Counted from the first letter of the stretch, positions 34,992 to 45,356 are shown. The stretch: DNA of 64,000 bases from Rhizobium tibeticum (GCF_900110205.1 NZ_FOCV01000018.1:62001-126000); one strand, 5' to 3'. Numbers and translations: made by a program. Notes: generated from the letters alone by a model not told the origin.

Positions 34992-36212
34992 CTAGCGCCG
35001 ATCCCGCCAGCGATCGACGCGCACGGGAACCGGAATCATGCTTCGGTCGGGCAATCGCCTATGGCCCCCCGTCTCAAGTCTGCGCTTGCGCTCAAGATGG
35101 TAGGCGTAGGCGAACTGGATGGCGATGCCGATGACCACGAAGACTGGGCCGGCGATCTGATCGTGATTGTTGATGTAGAGCACGACCTGACCAACCATCG
35201 CCAGAATGGTGCCGGCGACGAAGATGCTCAGCGAATGGCGACCGAGAATGGTCAGCGGATTGTCCGTGGATCGTTGAAGGAGGCGTGAGATCGCCGGAAT
35301 ATTGATGACGAGATAGGTCAACGCCAAAACGTGCAGCAGCCTCGGTAGCGACAGGAACGTCTTGTCGAAGCCCGTCAGCACGGGCGGCAGCCCGAGCGAT
35401 GTCAGTGCGATTCCGAAGCTCCAGAGCTGACCGACAACCCAGGCAAAGGACAACACGAGATAGGCGGCGGCGAGCGCAAAAAGAATTGGGTGCTGCGGCA
35501 GTTTGCCGCCGCGGCGCACATGCATCATTCCGACGATGCCGATCGTAAAGAGGAACTGCCAGGACAACGGATTGAGGAACCAGTAGCCTTCGATCAGCAT
35601 GTTATGCGGAGCAATCTCGTAAATGCCGGCAAACAGCCAGACAGTGCCCGAAACGGCGAGGGCAAGGAGTGGGCTTGCCGCGTTGAGCAGAAGGATGATG
35701 GGGACCATCAACATCAACGCGCCATACATCGGCAAGATATTGTTGTAGCCGATCTGATGCCCGAGCAGCAGCAACGAGGGGATCCCGGCCTTCAAATTGG
35801 TGAGGACGGCAAGGATGTTGATCTCACACAAAAGCCCGGGCCGATGGAAGATCCATGCGCCAGTCAGAAATAGGGCGAGCGTCATGAATGTCGTGATCAT
35901 GTGAGCCAGGTAAAGCGTGAATGCTCGCTTCCAGGCCTTTGTTGCCGTCTGCAGCCACGCCCCTGGCTGAAAACATGATCCGTAGGCCAGGCCGACGGCA
36001 ATGCCCGAGATCAGGACGAAGCCTTCGGCCGCATCGGAGAAGCCGAAATTCTTGGTTGTGAGGTTCTCGAAAATCTGACCGGGAACATGATTGATGAAAA
36101 TCGTGATGAGCGCGAGTCCGCGCAGAACGTCCAATCGCGTGTCACGTTTCGGCGTCGCTACCGTCACAGAACTTTGCTTGGCGCTGATCGTTCCTTCGAG
36201 CGCTATTGCCAT
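34992..36212 (-). CDS. opgC: OpgC-type membrane acyltransferase (glucan succinyltransferase-like)
   Basis: The 406-residue protein belongs to the OpgC/acyltransferase-3-like superfamily, with about ten membrane helices and the conserved start RDTRLDVLRGLALITIFINH. OpgC proteins transfer succinyl groups to periplasmic glucans. The ATG at 36212 is preceded by CAGGAGAA; the in-frame extension to 36278 crosses a palindrome and is unlikely to be translated. It follows ndvB on the same strand by 100 bases, which strongly suggests that the acceptor is cyclic beta-1,2-glucan (inference). Confidence 0.82.
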   Translation of the reverse strand: MAIALEGTISAKQSSVTVATPKRDTRLDVLRGLALITIFINHVPGQIFENLTTKNFGFSDAAEGFVLISGIAVGLAYGSCFQPGAWLQTATKAWKRAFTLYLAHMITTFMTLALFLTGAWIFHRPGLLCEINILAVLTNLKAGIPSLLLLGHQIGYNNILPMYGALMLMVPIILLLNAASPLLALAVSGTVWLFAGIYEIAPHNMLIEGYWFLNPLSWQFLFTIGIVGMMHVRRGGKLPQHPILFALAAAYLVLSFAWVVGQLWSFGIALTSLGLPPVLTGFDKTFLSLPRLLHVLALTYLVINIPAISRLLQRSTDNPLTILGRHSLSIFVAGTILAMVGQVVLYINNHDQIAGPVFVVIGIAIQFAYAYHLERKRRLETGGHRRLPDRSMIPVPVRVDRWRDRR

Positions 36213-36245
36213 GGACTTCTCCTGCTTTCCGATTTTGCAAACGCA

Positions 36246-36279
36246 GTTGCGGCCAAAAGGGTTCCCTTTTGGCCGCAAC
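36246..36279 (-). terminator. 34-bp palindrome between ndvB and the opgC-type gene
   Basis: A perfect 16-bp inverted repeat (36246-36261 and 36264-36279) is separated by 2 bases, so about 15 pairs with a 4-base loop would form in RNA. It lies 33 bases after the ndvB stop and 33 bases before the opgC-type start. No T run follows on either strand, so it may be a partial terminator or an mRNA-stabilising hairpin. Confidence 0.55.
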
Positions 36280-36312
36280 GAATCGCCGGATGATTAGCGT
36301 GGAAGAATGCTG

Positions 36313-39300
36313 TTATCCGACCGGATATCCCTCGTCGGGATCGGTGACTTCGCGTCCGTTGATGGTGACACCGTAACCCTTCGGATGGGACGATTTTGAG
36401 ACCGAAATGAGATATTTAGCACCCGCATGCTCGATCTCGGCAGAGAAGCCGTCCCATGTGCTCGGCAGTGCCGGACGCACGTACAAGCAACCGTCCTTTA
36501 CCCGGATGCCAAGGATGCCCTCGGTCACCGCCCGGTAGAGCCAGCCGGCCGAGCCCGTGTACCACGTCCAGCCGCCGCGCCCACTGAGCGCGCCCTCGCC
36601 GTAGACATCAGCCGCGATGATGTAGGGTTCGACGCGATAGCGCTCCGCCGAAACCGGGTCACGCGCATGGCTGATCGGATTGAGCAGTTCGAAACAACGC
36701 AGAGCGTCATCGCCGCGGCCAAGCTCGGCCAGCGCCATGACGACCCAGGTCGCGGCATGGGTGTACTGACCACCGTTTTCGCGAACACCTGGCGGGTAGG
36801 CCTTGATGTAGCCCGGATCCTTAGCCGAGTTATCAAAGGGCGGGGTAAAGAGGCGGATGATCCGCGCTTCGGGATCGACCAACTTATCCAAGACCGAGTT
36901 CATCGCCTTCGCAGCATGCGCCGGATCTCCTTCGCCGGATAGCACGCTCCATGACTGGGCGATCGAGTCGATCTGGCATTCGAGGCTTTCCTTCGAACCA
37001 AGCAAGCTGCCGTCGTCAAACGTACCACGCCTATAGTAGGCGCCATCCCAAGCGGCCGTTTCAAGCGCAGCCTTGAGCTCTGCCAGGTGCTTGGTCCACC
37101 GCTCGACACGTGCCGTGTCACCCCGCTCCTGCGCATAGGCGGTGAACGAGCGCAGCGCGCCCGCAAGGAACCAGCCGAGCCAGACGCTAGTTCCCTGGCC
37201 GCCGATGCCGACGCGGTTCATGCCATCGTTCCAGTCGCCGCCAAGGAACAAAGGCAGCCCGTTCTTTCCCTTCCTGGCGATCGCGAGATCAAGCGCGATG
37301 GCGGCGTGTTCGTAGACGCTCGCCTTGTCGTCGGAGACCTCAGGCAGATAGAAGGAATCGTGCTGGCCCTCGAGGAGCGCCGGCCCTTCCAGGAAGGCGA
37401 GTTGCTCGTCGAGGACGCTTTTGTCGCTCGTAACGCTGCAGTAGTGATGGATTGCGTAGGCGAGCCAAACAACGTCGTCCGAAATCAATGTCCGGACGCC
37501 GGCGCCGGTGCCGGGCAGCCACCAGTGCTGAACGTCACCTTCACGGAACTGACGCGAGGCGGCGTTCAGGATCTGCTTGCGGGCAATTGACGGCTCATGG
37601 ATGACGAATGCCAATGTATCCTGCAACTGGTCGCGGAAGCCGAAGGCACCGCTCGCCTGATAGAAGGCGGTACGCGCCATGATGCGGCAGCCAAGGCTCT
37701 GGTAGGGCAGCCAGGTATTGATCAGATTGTTCATGCTCTGATCGGGCGTGAAAACCTGCAGCTTCCCAGTGACACCCTGCCAGAAGGAACGGTTTGCCTG
37801 GACAACGTCCTCGAAGGCGATCTTGCGGATATCGCTGATCAACGCCCTCGCCTCGGCCTTCGTCTCGGTATCGCCGAGGAAGAAGCAGACATCCCGCTCC
37901 TCGTCCGGTCCGACCTCGATATCGATCGCCAGAACCGCTGCCGGGTCGCCGTCAAGTTCGGTCGTGCCGGAAAGGTTGGCAACCGAACTCAGTGCATGCG
38001 GTGTCTGGATCGTACCTGTTCTGCCGATAAATTCTCGACGGCTGGCGGTAAAGCTCGATGGGTTCTCGCTGGCCACAAAGAAAGTCACGCGACCGGAATA
38101 ATCGATGCTGTAGTTGTTGCTCGCCAGCAGCGCGCCCGTCTCCTCGTCGTGCTCAGAGAGGATGAACGGCGCAGACTTCTGCGCGTTGTTGCCCAGAACC
38201 CACTCGACGTAGCCGTAGAGCCGCAGCTTTCTTGGTCTGGAGCCGGTATTGCGTAGCCGGATTCGCTGCAGCTTGACCGGTTTCTCGCGGTCGACGGTTT
38301 GAGTGACCTCAAGCGCGATTTCGTTCTGGACGCTGGAGAATACGGAATAGCCCAGGCCATGTCGTGCTTCGAAGCGAATATCCTGCCGCTCCGAGAGGCT
38401 CGCGAACGGGGTCAACACCGCGCCGCTCTCGCGATCGACGACGTAAATCGCTTCGCCTGGGCGGTTGATGACCGGGTCATTCGACCACGAGGTCAGCTGA
38501 TAATCGCGCGAGTTTACGCTCCATGTGAAACCCGCTCCTTCCGCAGACACGTGGAAGCCGAATTTCTCATTCGAGATCACATTGATCCATGGATGAGGCG
38601 TCGCGTGACCCCCGGGGAGGCGCACGACATATTCGCGACCGTCGACGGCAAAACCGCCGATGCCGTTCCAGAAATTAAGGTCGCCTTCCTCCTCGATCAC
38701 CACCTTTGACGGCGATGAGGCGGGTGGCGCGGCGACCAGCTTGACAGGCGTCTTTGCCCGGTCGGCGCGTTCCAGTTCCTGCTGCTCTTCCTTGCTTGGG
38801 GAAAAGAGCGCGACGGCGCGATTGATCTGATCGATAATCTTGCCGTTCTTGGCGTGGAAGGTCACGCGCGAGGCGGAGATGAGGGCGTGATATGTCGACT
38901 CTTCCATCAGATCCTTGCGGACCGTGAAAATGTGCTGACGCAAACCATCGGCCTGACCCATACGGCGAACGTTCTCTGCCATCTGGTCGACGGCGTGCTG
39001 CATGTCCTGCGCATAGGATGAGGCGCGCTCGTTCATGATGACCAGATCAGCGGTGACGCCACGCGAGCGGAGGTATTCCTGCGCAAGCAACGCCTCTCTG
39101 ACAATGTCGAGATCCATGTCATCGTTGACGCGCAGGGTGAAGATCGGGAAATCCCCCGAAATTGCCAGCGGCCAAAGCGACGACTGCGACTGCATGCCGG
39201 CGGCGACTGCGGCCGCGTCGGCGCGCAGATACATATCCGGATAAACCAGGTGGCGGCCGAGATGCTGGAACGCTGCCGCCTGCTGCGACGTGACGCCGAC

Positions 39301-42300
39301 ATGGCGCATCTGCACCTGCGTGCGGGTCCATGCCTGGACGAGCTCGTGGTTGAAGGCGTCCGCGTGGCGATACCGATCAACCGCCTGGTCCACCTCATTG
39401 CGGCTCGGGGCAGCAATAGTCCAGAAGATGACGCTGACTTTCTTGCCGGGCGGCACGCGGACCGTGCGGCGGAGGGAAAGAACCGGATCGAGGATGAAGC
39501 CGTCGGTGCCGGAAAGGGTCGCGCCTGGGTCGAAAACGGCAGCATTCGAGAGGGTGCGTCCCCGTCCGAGAAACTTGCGGCGGTCGGTCTCGAACTCGGT
39601 GTGGCGCGAAGAACCCGAGTTGTCGACGATAAGGTGGGCAACGGCCATGTTCGGCTCGTTCGGATCGCGCTTGTTGCGCTCGACGCGGATGACGTCACCG
39701 CGTTTGCCGATTTCCGTCTTGACAAACATCCGGGCAAATGCCGGGTGTGCGTTGTCGACATCGTCCGTCGCCAGAACCGGTTCGAGATACGAGGTCACCT
39801 CGATGAAGCGATCCTCCGTTCCGCTGTTGACGAGCGTCAGGCGGCGGCCTTCGGCGTCGTGCTCAGTGGCGACGATGCACTCGACCTCACTGGTAAGGTC
39901 ACCGACGGTCTTGGTGAACTCCGCCTTTTCGTCGGCGAGGAGAACCTTGACCTGCTCGCCTTCGACGCTCTTTGGCTCCGCGGTCGCCGACCACCATTCA
40001 TTGGTTGCGGTATCGCGCAGGAAGATGAAGCTACCCCAGCGATCCTCGGTTGGCTCGGCTTTCCAACGGGAGACCGACTGGCCGTTCCACCTGGAATAGC
40101 CGGCGCCGGTTGCGGTCAGCATAAGCGAGTAGTGGCCGTTCGAGAGGAAGACCAGCTCGCGGTCGCGCGATGCCGGATCATAGATCTTGCGCAGTTCAGG
40201 ACGCAACAGGTCATCCTGGATGCTGGCTGGCGTATCGGACTCGTGCTTGCCACTCATGACCGGAATATCCCGCGGTGCCTTCTCCTGGAGAAGCAGCTCG
40301 GCAGCCTCGATCACCGGATCCGAGTGGAAGAGTTCGCGCAAGTGGCCGTTGAAGGCGACGTTCGCGACGGCCGCGATCGACATGCCGTGATGGTGAGCAT
40401 AGTAGTTGTAGACGACCGCGCAAGTCTTACCTTCGGGCACGCGGGTCGGCGTAAAATCGACGGCGTCGTGGAAGCCGAACTTGCCGAGCGCGCCGAGTTT
40501 GCGCAGGCGCTGAAGGTTCTCAAGTGCCGCGTCAGGATCGTACTGGCTGGCGAGGATAGAAGCATAGGGCGCGATAACCGCGTTGTGGCCAAGGCCACGC
40601 TTCAGGCCGAGCGATGGTACGCCGAAGTTCGTGTACTGGTAGTTCAGGTTGTGGTCGCGCGCATTGAACGCGGCTTCCGAAATACCCCACGGAATGCCCA
40701 GCTTGCGAGCATGGTTCATCTGCTCGACCACGACCAGATTGTTGGTCTGGTTGAGGATGCCTCCGCCGCGCTCCTGCATGACGAGCGGCGGCATGAGGTA
40801 CTCGAACATCGAGCCGGACCAGGAGACGAGTGCACCGCGCGAGCCAACCGGAACAACCTGGCGGCCGAGTCGGTACCAATGCTCGGTCGGCAAGTCGCCC
40901 TTGGCGATGCCGAACAGGCTGGTGAGGCGGCATTCCGACGCCAGCAGGTCATAACACGCCTGATCGAGTTCGCCGCTTTCCACACGGTAGCCGATGGAGA
41001 GCAGGCGCCGCTCGGGTCGGAACAGGAAACCAAAGTCCATCGAGAAGGCGAGGTCGCGTGCCTTGTCGCGCAAGGCAGTCAGGCGTGGACGCAACGCGTC
41101 GATGTTGGATAGATCAAAAGTGCTGTCGGAAATATGGGCTTCGCAGATCTTGACCAGAGATTCCGCCCAGCGCGTGACTTCGACGCTCAAAGCAGACTTT
41201 ACTTCGTGGTCGAGGTTGGCAGCGAGCTTTTGAATATCACGTGCCAGTACGGCAAGGTTGATGATGCGAATGGATGCGAACTCGTGCTCGCGCTTGACTG
41301 CAGCCAGCGCGTTCTGGAAGCCGATGATTCGTTCCTCCAGGCGACGGCGCAGCGGGCGAACTGTCTTGCGATCGTCCGGTAGCTCGGACAGCACTTCTGC
41401 AAGGATGCCGGCAGTATCGCCGACGCCGTCGAGGTTGCCCTGCATATGAGCTGACGGCGCTTCCGCCCAGTCGCGGCAGGCGGACGAGATCGCGATGAGG
41501 TGGCCAGCAAGGTTGCCGCTATCGACTGCGGAAACATAGCGCGGTCCAAGCGTCTCGAGCGTATCGGTGTGATACCAGTTGAACAGGTGCCCGCGGAACT
41601 TCTCCATCCTGTCGATCGTTGCGATCGTCTGTTCGAGCCGCTCGATGGTTTCCTCGAAGGAGAACCATCCGAAATGGCGACCGGAGACGACGGATAGCAG
41701 GTAGACGCCGATATTGGTCGGAGACGTGCGCGTCGCCACGATCACATGCGGCGTTTCCTGAACGTTGTCCGGCGGCAGGTAGTTCTGTTCGGCAGTCGTG
41801 AACGTCTCGAAATATCGCCACGTGCGGCGGGCAATCTTGCGGAGTTCGCTGGAAACGGAATCGGCGACCTCAAGACGGTCTTCGGTCTCGGCAGACTGGC
41901 TGACATAGTAGGCGACCAGTGGCGACAGGAACCAGAGAAGAGCGAAAGGAACGCCGACGAGATAGGCGTTGTCGCCGGAAAGTGCGGCAAAGCCAAGCGC
42001 GAGCAGAGCCAGCACCGGGGCGTGCCACATTGCCTTGTAGTAAGACCGGATCGTTCCCTGCTTGCCGGCCTGGACACTGGCTGCCGTTCGCCACTGCAGC
42101 ATCAGCTTGTGGCTGAAAAGCAGGCGATAGAGCGAGCGACCGATGGCATCGGCCATCATGCAAGCGGAATCGGCGATGAAGACGATCCGCAGGGCCACTT
42201 GGGCATTGGCCGCGCGAATGTCGGACCAAACGGTGTAAAGGTGAGCCCTCGCGACGATATCGCTGGTGCGCGGAATGATGCCGTGGATAAGCGAGAGCGT

Positions 42301-44832
42301 GGGAGCGACGAAGAGGCAGAAAATCAAGAGGATCTGCCAGACGAGTGCGCCGAGTGGGCTCATGAAATACCAGCCGAGCACCGAGGCGAAGAACCAGGCG
42401 ATCGGCGTCAGCGAGCGGCGGAGGTTGTCGAACATCTTCCAGCGGCCGAGCCCGGTCACGCCGTGCTTCGGATTGAACATGTACGGCAACAGCTGCCAGT
42501 CGCCACGCGCCCAACGATGCTGGCGCGAGGTTTCGACCTCGTAACGGATCGGGAAATCTTCGACGAGCTCCAGATCGGTGACCAGCGCGCAACGGGCCAT
42601 CGAACCCTCGAGCAGGTCGTGGCTGAGCACCGAGTTTTCCTCGATGCGCCCCTTCAGCGACGCTTCGAAGGCATCGACATGGTAAAGGCCCTTACCGGTG
42701 AAAGTGCCCTCACCCGCCAGATCCTGATAGACGTCGGAGACGGTGAAGACGTACGGGTCGAGGCCGCGGTTGATCGAGAATACGCGCTGGAAGACCGAAG
42801 CGTCCTTGCCTGTTGTCAGGGATGGGGTAACGCGCGGCTGCAGCACGCCATAGCCGCTTTCGACGCGACCCGTAGCCGGATTGATGACCGGACGGTTGAT
42901 CGGATGGTAGAGCTTGCCTGCGAGCTTCGTGACCGCATCGCGCATAAGGCGTGTGTCGGCATCGAGCGTCATCACGTACTGAACGTTTGCCGGTACGACA
43001 TTTGCACCCGGAAGGTAGGTCGTATCGCGGTCGCCGCGAAGCAGCAGGTTCAATTCGTGCAGCTTGCCGCGCTTGCGTTCCCATCCCATCCAGGCACCTT
43101 CGGACGGATTGTAGAGCCGGCGGCGATGCAAGAGATAGAAACGCGTCTTGCCATCAAAGGCATAGCGCGCCGAGAGGTTTGCGACTTCGCGGCGAGCGTA
43201 GTCTAGAACCTCAAGATCGGCAGACGTTTCCTCGACCTGGCTGTCCGGCCAGTCACTGAGCAGCGCGAAGTAGATTTCGCCGCGCGGGTTGGCGAGGTAG
43301 TGGACCTCGAGATTTCGGACCAGCTCATCGACGCTGTCACGGTTGGAGATAAGGCAGGGAACGACCAGAAGCGTGCGGGCTTCCTCGGGAATGCCTTCCT
43401 TGAATTCGTAGCCGACCAGTCGAGCCGGTGTGACGAAGAACGACAGCACGGTGTTGAAGAGACCGGTCGCTCCTTCGGAGGCCAGAAGCGAGAACATGAC
43501 CAGCAGGATCGCGATTTCCAGCGGTCCCATGCCTGCATTGGCCATGAACTTGCCGACGATCGCCATCGCGATGATAGTGAGCAGGATCACCGGAGCGGCG
43601 ATCGACAGCCAATTGAATCGGCGAACAGCGCGGACAAAATGCTGCGTCGACGTTGGGCGGTAGTTCGATCGCGCCTCGAGTTTTGGCCGTTGGGCACCGG
43701 TGAGAAAGCCGCCGACGTTTGGTTCATTTGGCTGCGTCTCGCCGGAGGCCTTCGCCTCCTCAGTCATATCGAGCGCCAGGTGGGCAATTTCCATTTCCGA
43801 CAGTGGCGAGCGCTTGGCCAGCTTTTCGATCTGCTTGCGGTATTTGTTGCGCGAGCCGGAATCAAGATCACCGTAGTCGGAATTGTCCCACAGCAGCTTG
43901 TCAACATGGCTCACCTGCTCGACCCAGACCGACCATTCGGTGTCGTCGATCTCGCGAAGACTGCGGATGATGTTGCCCATCGTGACATTGCCGGAGGACA
44001 GGCGGCTATGTTCCGCCATCGTCGCCTCTTCGGTGTCACGGCCGAGGGCTTCAAGACGCTCGTCCAGCCATGTGATCGCCACGCTGGACGCTTGCGAGCC
44101 GTCGCGCATGCGATAGAGGAACTGCGTCGCAAAGGTGTTGTCTTCGGCAAGAGACTCGAGCGACCTAAGATACTCGGCCGCCCTTGCCGGGTCCGTCAGC
44201 CGCACAAGCTCGTCTGCAGCCTCGTTGGCGCGCCGACGCAACCGACGGCTGCGCTCGACGCGGCTCGAAATGCGACGCAGGTTTTCCACGAGCACATAGC
44301 GAACAAGCGACGGCAGTGCCCAGAGTTCACCGATCCTCAGCGTTTCGCTCTGCTGGAAGCCATCGACGAGCGCCGTCAGGCTTTGCTGCGAGATCGTGCT
44401 GTGGGTGTGGGCGACATAAAGCCACGCTAGCGCCAGGGTGCGCGGAATCTGCACACCGCTGATGTCGATCGTCGGCAGTTCCCGATAGAAGCGCCGCGGG
44501 AAGTCCCGACGGATTTCCTGGATCGCTTCCTCGACAATGTAGTGGTTGTCGAGCAGCCATTCCGCTGCGGGAGTGATCGTTTCACCCGATTCCACGTCCG
44601 TTGCCGTGGTGCGGTAGACCCGCAGGATTTCCTTCTCGTTTTCCTTATGCCGCGCGAAGAAATCGAAGGGCGCAAAAGCGGGCAGCAAGTCGACGCCGCG
44701 GGCGGCGACGGAGTTGCCTATTGCCTTGATATCCTCGATGGAAAGATACGTTGAGCGGATCGAGTCGTTATGATCGATCTGCTTCGTTTCAGACTCGCGG
44801 GACGGGCTCGGAGACGTGGCGGAAATGGACAT
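36313..44832 (-). CDS. ndvB: Cyclic beta-1,2-glucan synthase NdvB/ChvB
   Basis: This 2,839-residue inner-membrane protein matches S. meliloti NdvB (about 2,830). It builds cyclic beta-1,2-glucan from UDP-glucose, controls chain length by phosphorolysis and cyclises it. Visible parts are an N-terminal glucoamylase-like region and membrane helices near residues 440-500 and 820-1000. Between these sits a family-84 glycosyltransferase with TLDADTRL and QHRWARGDWQLL. Two large carbohydrate-binding repeats and a C-terminal GH94-like phosphorylase domain (GGDWNDGMNRVG) follow. The ATG at 44832 (MSISATSPSP) is chosen over an unsupported extension to 44961. The glucan is needed for hypo-osmotic adaptation and host infection in rhizobia. 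Confidence 0.96.
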   Translation of the reverse strand: MSISATSPSPSRESETKQIDHNDSIRSTYLSIEDIKAIGNSVAARGVDLLPAFAPFDFFARHKENEKEILRVYRTTATDVESGETITPAAEWLLDNHYIVEEAIQEIRRDFPRRFYRELPTIDISGVQIPRTLALAWLYVAHTHSTISQQSLTALVDGFQQSETLRIGELWALPSLVRYVLVENLRRISSRVERSRRLRRRANEAADELVRLTDPARAAEYLRSLESLAEDNTFATQFLYRMRDGSQASSVAITWLDERLEALGRDTEEATMAEHSRLSSGNVTMGNIIRSLREIDDTEWSVWVEQVSHVDKLLWDNSDYGDLDSGSRNKYRKQIEKLAKRSPLSEMEIAHLALDMTEEAKASGETQPNEPNVGGFLTGAQRPKLEARSNYRPTSTQHFVRAVRRFNWLSIAAPVILLTIIAMAIVGKFMANAGMGPLEIAILLVMFSLLASEGATGLFNTVLSFFVTPARLVGYEFKEGIPEEARTLLVVPCLISNRDSVDELVRNLEVHYLANPRGEIYFALLSDWPDSQVEETSADLEVLDYARREVANLSARYAFDGKTRFYLLHRRRLYNPSEGAWMGWERKRGKLHELNLLLRGDRDTTYLPGANVVPANVQYVMTLDADTRLMRDAVTKLAGKLYHPINRPVINPATGRVESGYGVLQPRVTPSLTTGKDASVFQRVFSINRGLDPYVFTVSDVYQDLAGEGTFTGKGLYHVDAFEASLKGRIEENSVLSHDLLEGSMARCALVTDLELVEDFPIRYEVETSRQHRWARGDWQLLPYMFNPKHGVTGLGRWKMFDNLRRSLTPIAWFFASVLGWYFMSPLGALVWQILLIFCLFVAPTLSLIHGIIPRTSDIVARAHLYTVWSDIRAANAQVALRIVFIADSACMMADAIGRSLYRLLFSHKLMLQWRTAASVQAGKQGTIRSYYKAMWHAPVLALLALGFAALSGDNAYLVGVPFALLWFLSPLVAYYVSQSAETEDRLEVADSVSSELRKIARRTWRYFETFTTAEQNYLPPDNVQETPHVIVATRTSPTNIGVYLLSVVSGRHFGWFSFEETIERLEQTIATIDRMEKFRGHLFNWYHTDTLETLGPRYVSAVDSGNLAGHLIAISSACRDWAEAPSAHMQGNLDGVGDTAGILAEVLSELPDDRKTVRPLRRRLEERIIGFQNALAAVKREHEFASIRIINLAVLARDIQKLAANLDHEVKSALSVEVTRWAESLVKICEAHISDSTFDLSNIDALRPRLTALRDKARDLAFSMDFGFLFRPERRLLSIGYRVESGELDQACYDLLASECRLTSLFGIAKGDLPTEHWYRLGRQVVPVGSRGALVSWSGSMFEYLMPPLVMQERGGGILNQTNNLVVVEQMNHARKLGIPWGISEAAFNARDHNLNYQYTNFGVPSLGLKRGLGHNAVIAPYASILASQYDPDAALENLQRLRKLGALGKFGFHDAVDFTPTRVPEGKTCAVVYNYYAHHHGMSIAAVANVAFNGHLRELFHSDPVIEAAELLLQEKAPRDIPVMSGKHESDTPASIQDDLLRPELRKIYDPASRDRELVFLSNGHYSLMLTATGAGYSRWNGQSVSRWKAEPTEDRWGSFIFLRDTATNEWWSATAEPKSVEGEQVKVLLADEKAEFTKTVGDLTSEVECIVATEHDAEGRRLTLVNSGTEDRFIEVTSYLEPVLATDDVDNAHPAFARMFVKTEIGKRGDVIRVERNKRDPNEPNMAVAHLIVDNSGSSRHTEFETDRRKFLGRGRTLSNAAVFDPGATLSGTDGFILDPVLSLRRTVRVPPGKKVSVIFWTIAAPSRNEVDQAVDRYRHADAFNHELVQAWTRTQVQMRHVGVTSQQAAAFQHLGRHLVYPDMYLRADAAAVAAGMQSQSSLWPLAISGDFPIFTLRVNDDMDLDIVREALLAQEYLRSRGVTADLVIMNERASSYAQDMQHAVDQMAENVRRMGQADGLRQHIFTVRKDLMEESTYHALISASRVTFHAKNGKIIDQINRAVALFSPSKEEQQELERADRAKTPVKLVAAPPASSPSKVVIEEEGDLNFWNGIGGFAVDGREYVVRLPGGHATPHPWINVISNEKFGFHVSAEGAGFTWSVNSRDYQLTSWSNDPVINRPGEAIYVVDRESGAVLTPFASLSERQDIRFEARHGLGYSVFSSVQNEIALEVTQTVDREKPVKLQRIRLRNTGSRPRKLRLYGYVEWVLGNNAQKSAPFILSEHDEETGALLASNNYSIDYSGRVTFFVASENPSSFTASRREFIGRTGTIQTPHALSSVANLSGTTELDGDPAAVLAIDIEVGPDEERDVCFFLGDTETKAEARALISDIRKIAFEDVVQANRSFWQGVTGKLQVFTPDQSMNNLINTWLPYQSLGCRIMARTAFYQASGAFGFRDQLQDTLAFVIHEPSIARKQILNAASRQFREGDVQHWWLPGTGAGVRTLISDDVVWLAYAIHHYCSVTSDKSVLDEQLAFLEGPALLEGQHDSFYLPEVSDDKASVYEHAAIALDLAIARKGKNGLPLFLGGDWNDGMNRVGIGGQGTSVWLGWFLAGALRSFTAYAQERGDTARVERWTKHLAELKAALETAAWDGAYYRRGTFDDGSLLGSKESLECQIDSIAQSWSVLSGEGDPAHAAKAMNSVLDKLVDPEARIIRLFTPPFDNSAKDPGYIKAYPPGVRENGGQYTHAATWVVMALAELGRGDDALRCFELLNPISHARDPVSAERYRVEPYIIAADVYGEGALSGRGGWTWYTGSAGWLYRAVTEGILGIRVKDGCLYVRPALPSTWDGFSAEIEHAGAKYLISVSKSSHPKGYGVTINGREVTDPDEGYPVG

Positions 44833-45191
44833 GGGTTCGGTTCTGGATCCAAACAAAGTTATGATGATTTTGCGTAGCCTTTTGCACTGCCAAATATGAC
44901 TGCCGCATGAACAGCGCCGAGGTTTCCTGATCCCGGACAGCAAGATCGAAGCGGTAATCAACCGACGATGCGAAACGGTTTAAACGCGACCTATGTGGGC
45001 GATGTGCGAACACAGCTCCGTGCGCCCTCCACCCTTTCGGAGCCATTCCGGGAAAGTTGGACACCATTGCGATAATTCAAGTCAAGATGTTTCAAAGGAT
45101 GCAATCGGGCACCGTGCGGATATTCCTGCGGTCGACAAGAAACCGGCGCTTGGGCAAGCGCCGGTTTCCAATTTTACGCCAATGTTTTTCG
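44833..45191. other. Intergenic region upstream of ndvB
   Basis: This 359-base gap holds the ndvB leader and, at its right end, the terminator of the small DUF1328 gene. I see no convincing ORF or promoter match. Expression of ndvB is osmotically controlled in relatives, mainly at the enzyme level. Confidence 0.5.
45139..45168 (-). terminator. Terminator-like hairpin downstream of the DUF1328 gene
   Basis: A perfect 14-bp stem GAAACCGGCGCTTG/CAAGCGCCGGTTTC has a 2-base spacer. It lies 24 bases after the stop of the minus-strand gene at 45192. The T content after it on the minus strand is modest (TTGTCG). Confidence 0.65.
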
Positions 45192-45356
45192 TCAAGCGCG
45201 CCGCATGAGGCGCATAACCAGCGAGACGACGAACAGGATCAGGAACAGGAAGAAAAGAACCTGAGCGATTGACGCCGAAGCACCTGCAATGCCGCCAAAG
45301 CCCAAAACGCCGGCGATCAGCGCCACAACGAGAAATACAAGTGCATAATAAAGCAT
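45192..45356 (-). CDS. DUF1328 small membrane protein
   Basis: The 54-residue protein is nearly all hydrophobic, with two helices separated by GFGGIAGASASIAQ, the conserved core of DUF1328 (YtjA-like). It ends in the basic tail MRLMRRA. AAAGGAGA lies just upstream of the ATG at 45356; the longer frame to 45506 is not supported. In many bacteria such genes respond to general stress, but no molecular function is known. Confidence 0.85.
   Translation of the reverse strand: MLYYALVFLVVALIAGVLGFGGIAGASASIAQVLFFLFLILFVVSLVMRLMRRA

Noticed and set aside
39250..41112. 620-codon open frame antisense to ndvB
   Set aside because: It is a shadow frame caused by high GC at third codon positions; the sense gene has clear domains and the antisense product has no recognisable family.
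41746..43206. 486-codon open frame antisense to ndvB
   Set aside because: Same reason: composition-driven antisense frame with no ribosome site or motifs.
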